Positions 22,449 to 36,100 of a stretch of DNA of 64,000 nucleotides are shown here, piece by piece. The stretch is from Pleurodeles waltl (lineage: Eukaryota > Chordata > Amphibia > Caudata > Salamandridae). The stretch's first letter is position 1. The number at the start of each line of letters is the position of its first letter. A program made the translations under genes and the position numbers. The notes below the pieces were generated by a model. The model was not told the DNA's origin and made no database searches. It saw only the letters and a program-made list of their open reading frames with translations. The stretch lies in assembly GCF_031143425.1 (NCBI RefSeq), contig NW_027150020.1, forward strand, positions 62,001 to 126,000, given 5' to 3'.

Positions 22449-25400
22449 GAATTCCTTTGCCTACTACGAGGGTGGACGGGGCGTGGCTCAGCGGGCGGAG
22501 CTTACAGGTGATTCATAAAGGGAGAACCATCTACTCTGTGTCTGCAGGAGAGGAAGATAGAACCCGCGCGTCACAGTCAGATACAGATTACGCTCCAGTA
22601 CATCATCAATTCACCTCCAGGAAGGATTCTAGATCTTTTTCTGCTATAGGATCTCTGAGCGCACAGCCTTGCTTTATCTTTGCCAAGCCCAATAGTTTGG
22701 GTGGCTTGTCCTTTCCAGAAGCTGAGCTTCACCTGGGGCACCTGCTACGTTTATATTTGTAAGTGCTTCCTGTTGAGTTTTAGTTTCTGTAAAATGAGCA
22801 TCGTGGCCTACCCAACGGAGTATTTTCTACGAGTAAGTCAGTAAGCGTTACCTAGCATGTTTTCATATGCCCCGTGTATATTGTACACTAAGACTACGTG
22901 ACGGGCCACGGGGGAAACCTCACCAGCAACCTTGTGTGCCTTTGGCAATGTGATCGTTACTAGTGCGTCTTTGTGGAGATGTCCTCGTGCTTCTGCGCAC
23001 CAACAACGCACAACCTGAATCGGCGGTAAACGCAGTGGTGTCGTTTTGGAAAGCTGTCCATCATCCTGGTAAAAGGCGGGAATTCCCTTGCCTACTACGG
23101 GGCGTGGCTCAGCGGGCGGAGCTTACAGGTGATTCATAAAGGAAGAACCTTCTACTCTGTGTCTGCAGGAGAGGAAGATAGAACCCGCGCGTCACAGTCA
23201 GATACAGATTACGCTCCAGTACATCATCAATTCACCTCCAGGAAGGATTCTAGATTGTTTTCTGCTATGGAATCTATGAGCGCACAGCCTTGCTTTATCT
23301 TTCCCACGCCCAAGAGTTAGGGTGGCTTGTCCTTTCCAGAAGCTGAGCTTCAACTGGGGCACCTGCTACGTTTATATTTGTAAGTGCTTCCTGTTGAGTT
23401 TTAGTTTCTGTAAAATGAGCATCATGGCCTACCCAACGGAGTATTTTCTACGAGTAAGTCAGTAAGCGTTACCTAGCATGTTTTCATATGCCCCGTGTAT
23501 ATTGTACACTAAGACTACGTGACGGGCCACGGGGGAAACCTCACCAGCAACCTTGTGTGCCTTTGGCAATGTGATCGTTACTAGTGCGTCTTTGTGGAGA
23601 TGTCCTCGTGCTTCTGCGCACCAACAACGCACGACCTGAATCGGCGGTAAACGCAGTGGTGTCGTTTTGGAAAGCTGTCCATCATCCTGGTAAAAGGCGG
23701 GAATTCCTTTGCCTACTACGAGGGTGGACGGGGCGTGGCTCAGCGGGCGGAGCTTACAGGTGATTCATAAAGGGAGAACCATCTACTCTGTGTCTGCAGG
23801 AAAGGAAGATAGAACCCGCGCGTCACAGTCAGATACAGATTACGCTCCAGTACATCATCAATTCACCTCCAGGAAGGATTCTAGATCTTTTTCTGCTATA
23901 GGATCTCTGAGCGCACAGCCTTGCTTTATCTTTGCCAAGCCCAATAGTTAGGGTGGCTTGTCCTTTCCAGAAGCTGAGCTTCAACTGGGGCACCTGCTAC
24001 GTTTATATTTGTAAGTGCTTCCTGTTGAGGTTTAGTTTCTGTAAAATGAGCATCATGGCCTACCCAACCGGAGTATTTTCTACGAGTAAGTCAGTAAGCG
24101 TTACCTAGCATGTTTTCAGATGCCCCGTTTATATTGTACACTAAGACTACGTGATGGGCCTCGGGGGAAACGTCTCCAGCAACCTTTTGTGCCTTTGGCA
24201 ATGTGATTGTTACTAGTGCGTCTTTGTGGAGATGTCCTCGTGCTTCTGCGCACCAACAACGCACGACCTGAATCGGCGGTAAACGCAGTGGTGTCGTTTT
24301 GGAAAGCTGTCCATCATCCTGGTAAAAGGCGGGAATTCCTTTGCCTACTACGAGGGTGGACGGGGCGTGGCTCAGCGGGCGGAGCTTACAGGTGATTCAT
24401 AAAGGGAGAACCATCTACTCTGTGTCTGCAGGAGAGGAAGATAGAACCCGCGCGTCACAGTCAGATACAGATTTCGCTCCAGTACATCATCAATTCACCT
24501 CCAGGAAGGATTCTAGATCTTTTTCTGCTATAGGATCTCTGAGCGCACAGCCTTGCTTTATCTTTGCCAAGCCCAATAGTTAGGGTGGCTTGTCCTTTCC
24601 AGAAGCTGAGCTTCACCTGGGGCACCTGCTACGTTTATATTTGTAAGTGCTTCCTGTTGAGTTTTAGTTTCTGTACAATGAGCATCGTGGCCTACCCAAC
24701 GGAGTATTTTCTACGAGTAAGTCAGTAAGCGTTACCTAGCATGTTTTCATATGCCCCGTGTATATTGTACACTAAGACTACGTGACGGGCCACGGGGGAA
24801 ACCTCACCAGCAACCTTGTGTGCCTTTGGCAATGTGATCGTTACTAGTGCGTCTTTGTGGAGATGTCCTCGTGCTTCTGCGCACCAACAACGCACGACCT
24901 GAATCGGCGGTAAACGCAGTGGTGTCGTTTTGGAAAGCTGTCCATCATCCTGGTAAAAGGCGGGAATTCCTTTGCCTACTACGAGGGTGGACGGGGCGTG
25001 GCTCAGCGGGCGGAGCTTACAGGTGATTCATAAAGGGAGAACCATCTACTCTGTGTCTGCAGGAGAGGAAGATAGAACCCGCGCGTCACAGTCAGATACA
25101 GATTTCGCTCCAGTACATCATCAATTCACCTCCAGGAAGGATTCTAGATCTTTTTCTGCTATAGGATCTCTGAGCGCACAGCCTTGCTTTATCTTTGCCA
25201 AGCCCAATAGTTAGGGTGGCTTGTCCTTTCCAGAAGCTGAGCTTCAACTGGGGCACCTGCTACGTTTATATTTGTAAGTGCTTCCTGTTGAGTTTTAGTT
25301 TCTGTAAAATGAGCATCATGGCCTACCCAACGGAGTATTTTCTACGAGTAAGTCAGTAAGCGTTACCTAGCATGTTTTCATATGCCCCGTGTATATTGTA

Positions 25401-26225
25401 CACTAAGACTACGTGACGGGCCACGGGGGAAACCTCACCAGCAACCTTGTGTGCCTTTGGCAATGTGATCGTTACTAGTGCGTCTTTAAGGAGATGTCCT
25501 CGTGCTTCTGCGCACCAACAACGCACAACCTGAATCGGCGGTAAACGCAGTGGTGTCGTTTTGGAAAGCTGTCCATCATCCTGGTAAAAGGCGGGAATTC
25601 CTTTGCCTACTACGAGGGTGGACGGGGCGTGGCTCAGCGGGCGGAGCTTACAGGTGATTCATAAAGGGAGAACCATCTACTCTGTGTCTGCAGGAAAGGA
25701 AGATAGAACCCGCGCGTCACAGTCAGATACAGATTACGCTCCAGTACATCATCAATTCACCTCCAGGAAGGATTCTAGATCTTTTTCTGCTATAGGATCT
25801 CTGAGCGCACAGCCTTGCTTTATCTTTGCCAAGCCCAATAGTTAGGGTGGCTTGTCCTTTCCAGAAGCTGAGCTTCAACTGGGGCACCTGCTACGTTTAT
25901 ATTTGTAAGTGCTTCCTGTTGAGTTTTAGTTTCTGTAAAATGAGCATCATGGCCTACCCAACGGAGTATTTTCTACGAGTAAGTCAGTAAGCGTTACCTA
26001 GCATGTTTTCATATGCCCCGTGTATATTGTACACTAAGACTACGTGACGGGCCACGGGGGAAACCTCACCAGCAACCTTGTGTGCCTTTGGCAATGTGAT
26101 CGTTACTAGTGCGTCTTTGTGGAGATGTCCTTGTGCTTCTGCGCACCAACAACGCACGACCTGAATCGGCGGTAAACGCAGTGGTGTCGTTTTGGAAAGC
26201 TGTCCATCATCCTGGTAAAAGGCGG
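19925..26225 (+). repeat. 10-unit higher-order repeat, copy 1 (6,301 bp): H J K A* D E A F F A
   Basis: Starts: H 19925, J 20556, K 21187, A* 21818, D 22449, E 23080, A 23701, F 24333, F 24964, A 25595. The second copy follows with a 6,301-bp offset. Peculiarities are: A to T at 22698, which removes the usual TAG and lengthens the spurious frame to 101 codons; the divergent rear of the unit at 23701; and GT to AA at 25488-25489. The tenth unit is long A here but short G in the next copy. The C-to-T at 26132 matches the one at 19831 exactly one period earlier. Confidence 0.88.
24067..24208 (+). repeat. Divergent patch in the rear of monomer 23701
   Basis: This is the most divergent stretch in the window. 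Within about 140 bp there is one inserted C (CCAACCGGAG) and changes at 24119, 24129, 24155, 24161, 24172, 24175, 24187 and 24208. All but the 24155 change (GTGATGGG, also seen in class H) are seen nowhere else in the array. The preceding GTTGAGGTTTAG is the C/H-type rear. Because the cluster is sharply bounded, the patch may come from an older or outlying monomer by conversion, or it may be a local base-call problem. Confidence 0.85.
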
Positions 26226-29200
26226 GAATTCCTTTGCCTACTACGAGGGTGGACGGGGCGTGGCTCAGCGGGCGGAGCTTACAGGTGATTCATAAAGGGA
26301 GAACCATCTACTCTGTGTCTGTAGGAAAGGAAGATAGAACCCGCGCGTCACAGTCAGATACAGATTACGCTCCAGTACATCATCAATTCACCTCCAGGAA
26401 GGATTCTAGATCTTTTTCTGCTATAGGATCTCTGAGCGCACTGCCTTGCTTTATCTTTGCCAAGCCCAATAGTTAGGGTGGCTTGTCCTTTCCAGAAGCT
26501 GAGCTTCAACTGGGGCACCTGCTACGTTTATATTTGTAAGTGCTTCCTGTTGAGGTTTAGTTTCTGTAAAATGAGCATCATGGCCTACCCAACTGAGTAT
26601 TTTCTACGAGTAAGTCAGTAAGCGTTACCTAGCATGTTTTCATATGCCCCGTGTATATTGTACACTAAGACTACGTGATGGGCCACGGGGGAAACCTCAC
26701 CAGCAACCTTGTGTGCCTTTGGCAATGTGATCGTTACTAGTGCGTCTTTGTGGAGATGTCCTCGTGCTTCTGCGCACCAACAACGCACGACCTGAATCGG
26801 CGGTAAACGCAGTGGTGTCGTTTTGGAAAGCTGTCCATCATCCTGGTAAAAGGCGGGAATTCCTTTGCCTACTACGAGGGTGGACGGGGCGTGGCTCAGC
26901 GAGCGGAGCTTACAGGTGATTCATAATGGGAGAACCATCTACTCTGTGTCTGCAGGAAAGGAAGATAGAACCCGCGCGTCACAGTCAGATACAGATTACG
27001 CTCCAGTACATCATCAATTCACCTCCAGGAAGGATTCTAGATTGTTTTCTGCTATGGAATCTATGAGCGCACAGCCTTGCTTTATCTTTCCCACGCCCAA
27101 GAGTTAGGGTGGCTTGTCCTTTCCAGAAGCTGAGCTTCACCTGGGGCACCTGCTACGTTTATATTTGTAAGTGCTTCCTGTTGAGTTTTAGTTTCTGTAA
27201 AATGAGCATCGTGGCCTACCCAACGGAGTATTTTCTACGAGTAAGTCAGTAAGCGTTACCTAGCATGTTTTCATATGCCCCGTGTATATTGTACACTAAG
27301 ACTACGTGACGGGCCACGGGGGAAACCTCACCAGCAACCTTGTGTGCCTTTGGCAATGTGATCGTTACTAGTGCGTCTTTGTGGAGATGTCCTCGTGCTT
27401 CTGCGCACCAACACCGCACAACCTGAATCGGCGGTAAACGCAGTGGTGTCGTTTTGGAAAGCTGTCCATCATCCTGGTAAAAGGCGGGAATTCCCTTGCC
27501 TACTACGAGGGTGGACGGGGCGTGGCTCAGCGGGCGGAGCTTACAGGTGATTCATAAAGGAAGAACCTTCTACTCTGTGTCTGCAGGAGAGGAAGATAGA
27601 ACCCGCGCGTCACAGTCAGATACAGATTACGCTCCAGTACATCATCAATTCACCTCCAGGAAGGATTCTAGATTGTTTTCTGCTATGGAATCTATGAGCG
27701 CACAGCCTTGCTTTATCTTTCCCACGCCCAAGAGTTAGGGTGGCTTGTCCTTTCCAGAAGCTGAGCTTCAACTGGGGCACCTGCTACGTTTATATTTGTA
27801 AGTGCTTCCTGTTGAGTTTTAGTTTCTGTAAAATGAGCATCATGGCCTACCCAACGGAGTATTTTCTACGAGTAAGTCAGTAAGCGTTACCTAGCATGTT
27901 TTCATATGCCCCGTGTATATTGTACACTAAGACTACGTGACGGGCCACAGGGGAAACCTCACCAGCAACCTTGTGTGCCTTTGGCAATGTGATCGTTACT
28001 AGTGCGTCTTTGTGGAGATGTCCTCGTGCTTCTGCGCACCAACAACGCACGACCTGAATCGGCGGTAAACGCAGTGGTGTCGTTTTGGAAAGCTGTCCAT
28101 CATCCTGGTAAAAGGCGGGAATTCCTTTGCCTACTACGAGGGTGGACGGGGCGTGGCTCAGCGGGCGGAGCTTACAGGTGATTCATAAAGGGAGAACCAT
28201 CTACTCTGTGTCTGCAGGAAAGGAAGATAGAACCCGCGCGTCAGAGTCAGATACAGATTACGCTCCAGTACATCATCAATTCACCTCCAGGAAGGATTCT
28301 AGATCTTTTTCTGCTATAGGATCTCTGAGCGCACAGCCTTGCTTTATCTTTGCCAAGCCCAATAGTTAGGGTGGCTTGTCCTTTCCAGAAGCTGAGCTTC
28401 AACTGGGGCACCTGCTACGTTTATATTTGTAAGTGCTTCCTGTTGAGTTTTAGTTTCTGTAAAATGAGCATCATGGCCTACCCAACGGAGTATTTTCTAC
28501 GAGTAAGTCAGTAAGCGTTACCTAGCATGTTTTCATATGCCCCGTGTATATTGTACACTAAGACTACGTGACGGGCCACAGGGGAAACCTCACCAGCAAC
28601 CTTGTGTGCCTTTGGCAATGTGATCGTTACTAGTGCGTCTTTGTGGAGATGTCCTCGTGCTTCTGCGCACCAACAACGCACGACCTGAATCGGCGGTAAA
28701 CGCAGTGGTGTCGTTTTGGAAAGCTGTCCATCATCCTGGTAAAAGGCGGGAATTCCTTTGCCTACTACGAGGGTGGACGGGGCGTGGCTCAGCGGGCGGA
28801 GCTTACAGGTGATTCATAAAGGGAGAACCATCTACTCTGTGTCTGCAGGAGAGGAAGATAGAACCCGCGCGTCACAGTCAGATACAGATTACGCTCCAGT
28901 ACATCATCAATTCACCTCCAGGAAGGATTCTAGATCTTTTTCTGCTATAGGATCTCTGAGCGCACAGCCTTGCTTTATCTTTGCCAAGCCCAATAGTTAG
29001 GGTGGCTTGTCCTTTCCAGAAGCTGAGCTTCACCTGGGGCACCTGCTACGTTTATATTTGTAAGTGCTTCCTGTTGAGTTTTAGTTTCTGTAAAATGAGC
29101 ATCGTGGCCTACCCAACGGAGTATTTTCTACGAGTAAGTCAGTAAGCGTTACCTAGCATGTTTTCATATGCCCCGTGTATATTGTACACTAAGACTACGT

Positions 29201-32200
29201 GACGGGCCACGGGGGAAACCTCACCAGCAACCTTGTGTGCCTTTGGCAATGTGATCGTTACTAGTGCGTCTTTGTGGAGATGTCCTCGTGCTTCTGCGCA
29301 CCAACAACGCACAACCTGAATCGGCGGTAAACGCAGTGGTGTCGTTTTGGAAAGCTGTCCATCATCCTGGTAAAAGGCGGGAATTCCCTTGCCTACTACG
29401 GGGCGTGGCTCAGCGGGCGGAGCTTACAGGTGATTCATAAAGGAAGAACCTTCTACTCTGTGTCTGCAGGAGAGGAAGATAGAACCCGCGCGTCACAGTC
29501 AGATACAGATTACGCTCCAATACATCATCAATTCACCTCCAGGAAGGATTCTAGATTGTTTTCTGCTATGGAATCTATGAGCGCACAGCCTTGCTTTATC
29601 TTTCCCACGCCCAAGAGTTAGGGTGGCTTGTCCTTTCCAGAAGCTGAGCTTCAACTGGGGCACCTGCTACGTTTATATTTGTAAGTGCTTCCTGTTGAGT
29701 TTTAGTTTCTGTAAAATGAGCATCATGGCCTACCCAACGGAGTATTTTCTACGAGTAAGTCAGTAAGCGTTACCTAGCATGTTTTCATATGCCCCGTGTA
29801 TATTGTACACTAAGACTACGTGACGGGCCACGGGGGAAACCTCACCAGCAACCTTGTGTGCCTTTGGCAATGTGATCGTTACTAGTGCGTCTTTGTGGAG
29901 ATGTCCTCGTGCTTCTGCGCACCAACAACGCACGACCTGAATCGGCGGTAAACGCAGTGGTGTCGTTTTGGAAAGCTGTCCATCATCCTGGTAAAAGGCG
30001 GGAATTCCTTTGCCTACTACGAGGGTGGACGGGGCGTGGCTCAGCGGGCGGAGCTTACAGGTGATTCATAAAGGGAGAACCATCTACTCTGTGTCTGCAG
30101 GAAAGGAAGATAGAACCCGCGCGTCACAGTCAGATACAGATTACGCTCCAGTACATCATCAATTCACCTCCAGGAAGGATTCTAGATCTTTTTCTGCTAT
30201 AGGATCTCTGAGCGCACAGCCTTGCTTTATCTTTGCCAAGCCCAATAGTTAGGGTGGCTTGTCCTTTCCAGAAGCTGAGCTTCAACTGGGGCACCTGCTA
30301 CGTTTATATTTGTAAGTGCTTCCTGTTGAGTTTTAGTTTCTGTAAAATGAGCATCATGGCCTACCCAACGGAGTATTTTCTACGAGTAAGTCAGTAAGCG
30401 TTACCTAGCATGTTTTCATATGCCCCGTGTATATTGTACACTAAGACTACGTGACGGGCCACGGGGGAAACCTCACCAGCAACCTTGTGTGCCTTTGGCA
30501 ATGTGATCGTTACTAGTGCGTCTTTGTGGAGATGTCCTCGTGCTTCTGCGCACCAACAACGCACGACCTGAATCGGCGGTAAACGCAGTGGTGTCGTTTT
30601 GGAAAGCTGTCCATCATCCTGGTAAAAGGCGGGAATTCCTTTGCCTACTACGAGGGTGGACGGGGCGTGGCTCAGCGGGCGGAGCTTACAGGTGATTCAT
30701 AAAGGGAGAACCATCTACTCTGTGTCTGCAGGAGAGGAAGATAGAACCCGCGCGTCACAGTCAGATACAGATTTCGCTCCAGTACATCATCAATTCACCT
30801 CCAGGAAGGATTCTAGATCTTTTTCTGCTATAGGATCTCTGAGCGCACAGCCTTGCTTTATCTTTGCCAAGCCCAATAGTTAGGGTGGCTTGTCCTTTCC
30901 AGAAGCTGAGCTTCACCTGGGGCACCTGCTACATTTATATTTGTAAGTGCTTCCTGTTGAGTTTTAGTTTCTGTACAATGAGCATCGTGGCCTACCCAAC
31001 GGAGTATTTTCTACGAGTAAGTCAGTAAGCGTTACCTAGCATGTTTTCATATGCCCCGTGTATATTGTACACTAAGACTACGTGACGGGCCACGGGGGAA
31101 ACCTCACCAGCAACCTTGTGTGCCTTTGGCAATGTGATCGTTACTAGTGCGTCTTTGTGGAGATGTCCTCGTGCTTCTGCGCACCAACAACGCACGACCT
31201 GAATCGGCGGTAAACGCAGTGGTGTCGTTTTGGAAAGCTGTCCATCATCCTGGTAAAAGGCGGGAATTCCTTTGCCTACTACGAGGGTGGACGGGGCGTG
31301 GCTCAGCGGGCGGAGCTTACAGGTGATTCATAAAGGGAGAACCATCTACTCTGTGTCTGCAGGAGAGGAAGATAGAACCCGCGCGTCACAGTCAGATACA
31401 GATTTCGCTCCAGTACATCATCAATTCACCTCCAGGAAGGATTCTAGATCTTTTTCTGCTATAGGATCTCTGAGCGCACAGCCTTGCTTTATCTTTGCCA
31501 AGCCCAATAGTTAGGGTGGCTTGTCCTTTCCAGAAGCTGAGCTTCACCTGGGGCACCTGCTACGTTTATATTTGTAAGTGCTTCCTGTTGAGTTTTAGTT
31601 TCTGTAAAATGAGCATCGTGGCCTACCCAACGGAGTATTTTCTACGAGTAAGTCAGTAAGCGTTACCTAGCATGTTTTCATATGCCCCGTGTATATTGTA
31701 CACTAAGACTACGTGACGGGCCACGGGGGAAACCTCACCAGCAACCTTGTGTGCCTTTCGCAATGTGATCGTTACTAGTGCGTCTTTGTGGAGATGTCCT
31801 CGTGCTTCTGCGCACCAACAACGCACAACCTGAATCGGCGGTAAACGCAGTGGTGTCGTTTTGGAAAGCTGTCCATCATCCTGGTAAAAGGCGGGAATTC
31901 CCTTGCCTACTACGGGGCGTGGCTCAGCGGGCGGAGCTTACAGGTGATTCATAAAGGGAGAACCATCTACTCTGTGTCTGCAGGAAAGGAAGATAGGACC
32001 CGCGCGTCACAGTCAGATACAGATTACGCTCCAGTACATCATCAATTCACCTCCAGGAAGGATTCTAGATCTTTTTCTGCTATAGGATCTCTGAGCGCAC
32101 AGCCTTGCTTTATCTTTGCCAAGCCCAATAGTTAGGGTGGCTTGTCCTTTCCAGAAGCTGAGCTTCAACTGGGGCACCTGCTACGTTTATATTTGTAAGT

Positions 32201-32515
32201 GCTTCCTGTTGAGTTTTAGTTTCTGTAAAATGAGCATCATGGCCTACCCAACGGAGTATTTTCTACGAGTAAGTCAGTAAGCGTTACCTAGCATGTTTTC
32301 ATATGCCCCGTGTATATTGTACACTAAGACTACGTGACGGGCCACGGGGGAAACCTCACCAGCAACCTTGTGTGCCTTTGGCAATGTGATCGTTACTAGT
32401 GCGTCTTTGTGGAGATGTCCTCGTGCTTCTGCGCACCAACAACGCACGACCTGAATCGGCGGTAAACGCAGTGGTGTCGTTTTGGAAAGCTGTCCATCAT
32501 CCTGGTAAAAGGCGG
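26226..32515 (+). repeat. 10-unit higher-order repeat, copy 2 (6,290 bp): H J K A* D E A F F G
   Basis: Starts: H 26226, J 26857, K 27488, A* 28119, D 28750, E 29381, A 30002, F 30633, F 31264, G 31895. The order matches copy 1 except that the last unit is short G. The two F units differ. The first has CTGTACAATG, like all F units followed by a long unit. The second has CTGTAAAATG and GCCTTTCGC and leads into a short unit. The G unit carries GATAGGACC. A shared G-to-A at 27949 and 28580 marks two neighbouring units. Confidence 0.88.
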
Positions 32516-33146
32516 GAATTCCTTTGCCTACTACGAGGGTGGACGGGGCGTGGCTCAGCGGGCGGAGCTTACAGGTGATTCATAAAGGAAGAACCTTCTA
32601 CTCTGTGTCTGCAGGAGAGGAAGATAGAACCCGCGCGTCACAGTCAGATACAGATTACGCTCCAGTACATCATCAATTCACCTCCAGGAAGGATTCTAGA
32701 TTGTTTTCTGCTATGGAATCTATGAGCGCACAGCCTTGCTTTATCTTTCCCACGCCCAAGAGTTAGGGTGGCTTGTCCTTTCCAGAAGCTGAGCTTCAAC
32801 TGGGGCACCTGCTACGTTTATATTTGTAAGTGCTTCCTGTTGAGTTTTAGTTTCTGTGAAATGAGCATCATGGCCTACCCAACGGAGTATTTTCTACGAG
32901 TAAGTCAGTAAGCGTTACCTAGCATGTTTTCATATGCCCCGTGTATATTGTACACTAAGACTACGTGACGGGCCACGGGGGAAACCTCACCAGCAACCTT
33001 GTGTGCCTTTGGCAATGTGATCGTTACTAGTGCGTCTTTGTGGAGATGTCCTCGTGCTTCTGCGCACCAACAACGCATGACCTGAATCGGCGGTAAACGC
33101 AGTGGTGTCGTTTTGGAAAGCTGTCCATCATCCTGGTAAAAGGCGG
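32516..33146 (+). repeat. Chimeric monomer at an H-J deletion (class H start, class K body)
   Basis: The unit is K from AAAGGAAGAACC onward, but its first bases read GAATTCCTTTGCC as in H, not the GAATTCCCTTGCC of other K units. It follows G directly, where all other G-to-K passages go through H and J. An in-register exchange between the start of an H and the start of a K, within about the first 75 bp, would remove exactly two units (1,262 bp). That equals the difference between the 6,290-bp and 5,028-bp modules. Confidence 0.8.
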
Positions 33147-36100
33147 GAATTCCTTTGCCTACTACGAGGGTGGACGGGGCGTGGCTCAGCGGGCGGAGCT
33201 TACAGGTGATTCATAAAGGGAGAACCATCTACTCTGTGTCTGCAGGAAAGGAAGATAGAACCCGCGCGTCAGAGTCAGATACAGATTACGCTCCAGTACA
33301 TCATCAATTCACCTCCAGGAAGGATTCTAGATCTTTTTCTGCTATAGGATCTCTGAGCGCACAGCCTTGCTTTATCTTTGCCAAGCCCAATAGTTAGGGT
33401 GGCTTGTCCTTTCCAGAAGCTGAGCTTCAACTGGGGCACCTGCTACGTTTATATTTGTAAGTGCTTCCTGTTGAGTTTTAGTTTCTGTAAAATGAGCATC
33501 ATGGCCTACCCAACGGAGTATTTTCTACGAGTAAGTCAGTAAGCGTTACCTAGCATGTTTTCATATGCCCCGTGTATATTGTACACTAAGACTACGTGAC
33601 GGGCCACGGGGGAAACCTCACCAGCAACCTTGTGTGCCTTTGGCAATGTGATCGTTACTAGTGCGTCTTTGTGGAGATGTCCTCGTGCTTCTGCGCACCA
33701 ACAACGCACGACCTGAATCGGCGGTAAACGCAGTGGTGTCGTTTTGGAAAGCTGTCCATCATCCTGGTAAAAGGCGGGAATTCCTTTGCCTACTACGAGG
33801 GTGGACGGGGCGTGGCTCAGCGGGCGGAGCTTACAGGTGATTCATAAAGGGAGAACCATCTACTCTGTGTCTGCAGGAGAGGAAGATAGAACCCGCGCGT
33901 CACAGTCAGATACAGATTACGCTCCAGTACATCATCAATTCACCTCCAGGAAGGATTCTAGATCTTTTTCTGCTATAGGATCTCTGAGCGCACAGCCTTG
34001 CTTTATCTTTGCCAAGCCCAATAGTTAGGGTGGCTTGTCCTTTCCAGAAGCTGAGCTTCACCTGGGGCACCTGCTACGTTTATATTTGTAAGTGCTTCCT
34101 GTTGAGTTTTAGTTTCTGTAAAATGAGCATCGTGGCCTACCCAACGGAGTATTTTCTACGAGTAAGTCAGTAAGCGTTACCTAGCATGTTTTCATATGCC
34201 CCGTGTATATTGTACACTATGACTACGTGACGGGCCACGGGGGAAACCTCACCAGCAACCTTGTGTGCCTTTGGCAATGTGATCGTTACTAGTGCGTCTT
34301 TGTGGAGATGTCCTCGTGCTTCTGCGCACCAACAACGCACAACCTGAATCGGCGGTAAACGCAGTGGTGTCGTTTTGGAAAGCTGTCCATCATCCTGGTA
34401 AAAGGCGGGAATTCCCTTGCCTACTACGGGGCGTGGCTCAGCGGGCGGAGCTTACAGGTGATTCATAAAGGAAGAACCTTCTACTCTGTGTCTGCAGGAG
34501 AGGAAGATAGAACCCGCGCGTCACAGTCAGATACAGATTACGCTCCAGTACATCATCAATTCACCTCCAGGAAGGATTCTAGATTGTTTTCTGCTATGGA
34601 ATCTATGAGCGCACAGCCTTGCTTTATCTTTCCCACGCCCAAGAGTTAGGGTGGCTTGTCCTTTCCAGAAGCTGAGCTTCAACTGGGGCACCTGCTACGT
34701 TTATATTTGTAAGTGCTTCCTGTTGAGTTTTAGTTTCTGTAAAATGAGCATCATGGCCTACCCAACGGAGTATTTTCTACGAGTAAGTCAGTAAGCGTTA
34801 CCTAGCATGTTTTCATATGCCCCGTGTATATTGTACACTAAGACTACGTGACGGGCCACGGGGGAAACCTCACCAGCAACCTTGTGTGCCTTTGGCAATG
34901 TGATCGTTACTAGTGCGTCTTTGTGGAGATGTCCTCGTGCTTCTGCGCACCAACAACGCACGACCTGAATCGGCGGTAAACGCAGTGGTGTCGTTTTGGA
35001 AAGCTGTCCATCATCCTGGTAAAAGGCGGGAATTCCTTTGCCTACTACGAGGGTGGACGGGGCGTGGCTCAGCGGGCGGAGCTTACAGGTGATTCATAAA
35101 GGGAGAACCATCTACTCTGTGTCTGCAGGAAAGGAAGATAGAACCCGCGCGTCACAGTCAGATACAGATTACGCTCCAGTACATCATCAATTCACCTCCA
35201 GGAAGGATTCTAGATCTTTTTCTGCTATAGGATCTCTGAGCGCACAGCCTTGCTTTATCTTTGCCAAGCCCAATAGTTAGGGTGGCTTGTCCTTTCCAGA
35301 AGCTGAGCTTCAACTGGGGCACCTGCTACGTTTATATTTGTAAGTGCTTCCTGTTGAGTTTTAGTTTCTGTAAAATGAGCATCATGGCCTACCCAACGGA
35401 GTATTTTCTACGAGTAAGTCAGTAAGCGTTACCTAGCATGTTTTCATATGCCCCGTGTATATTGTACACTAAGACTACGTGACGGGCCACGGGGGAAACC
35501 TCACCAGCAACCTTGTGTGCCTTTGGCAATGTGATCGTTACTAGTGCGTCTTTGTGGAGATGTCCTCGTGCTTCTGCGCACCAACAACGCACGACCTGAA
35601 TCGGCGGTAAACGCAGTGGTGTCGTTTTGGAAAGCTGTCCATCATCCTGGTAAAAGGCGGGAATTCCTTTGCCTACTACGAGGGTGGACGGGGCGTGGCT
35701 CAGCGGGCGGAGCTTACAGGTGATTCATAAAGGGAGAACCATCTACTCTGTGTCTGCAGGAGAGGAAGATAGAACCCGCGCGTCACAGTCAGATACAGAT
35801 TTCGCTCCAGTACATCATCAATTCACCTCCAGGAAGGATTCTAGATCTTTTTCTGCTATAGGATCTCTGAGCGCACAGCCTTGCTTTATCTTTGCCAAGC
35901 CCAATAGTTAGGGTGGCTTGTCCTTTCCAGAAGCTGAGCTTCACCTGGGGCACCTGCTACGTTTATATTTGTAAGTGCTTCCTGTTGAGTTTTAGTTTCT
36001 GTACAATGAGCATCGTGGCCTACCCAACGGAGTATTTTCTACGAGTAAGTCAGTAAGCGTTACCTAGCATGTTTTCATATGCCCCGTGTATATTGTACAC

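Noticed and set aside
22457..22762. A longer 101-codon version of the frame
   Set aside because: It results from a single A-to-T change at 22698 that removes the usual TAG in one unit. It is a private mutation, not a gene.
24207..24395. A 62-codon open frame in another reading frame
   Set aside because: It exists only because a C-to-T change at 24208 in the divergent patch creates a TTG. No other unit has it.
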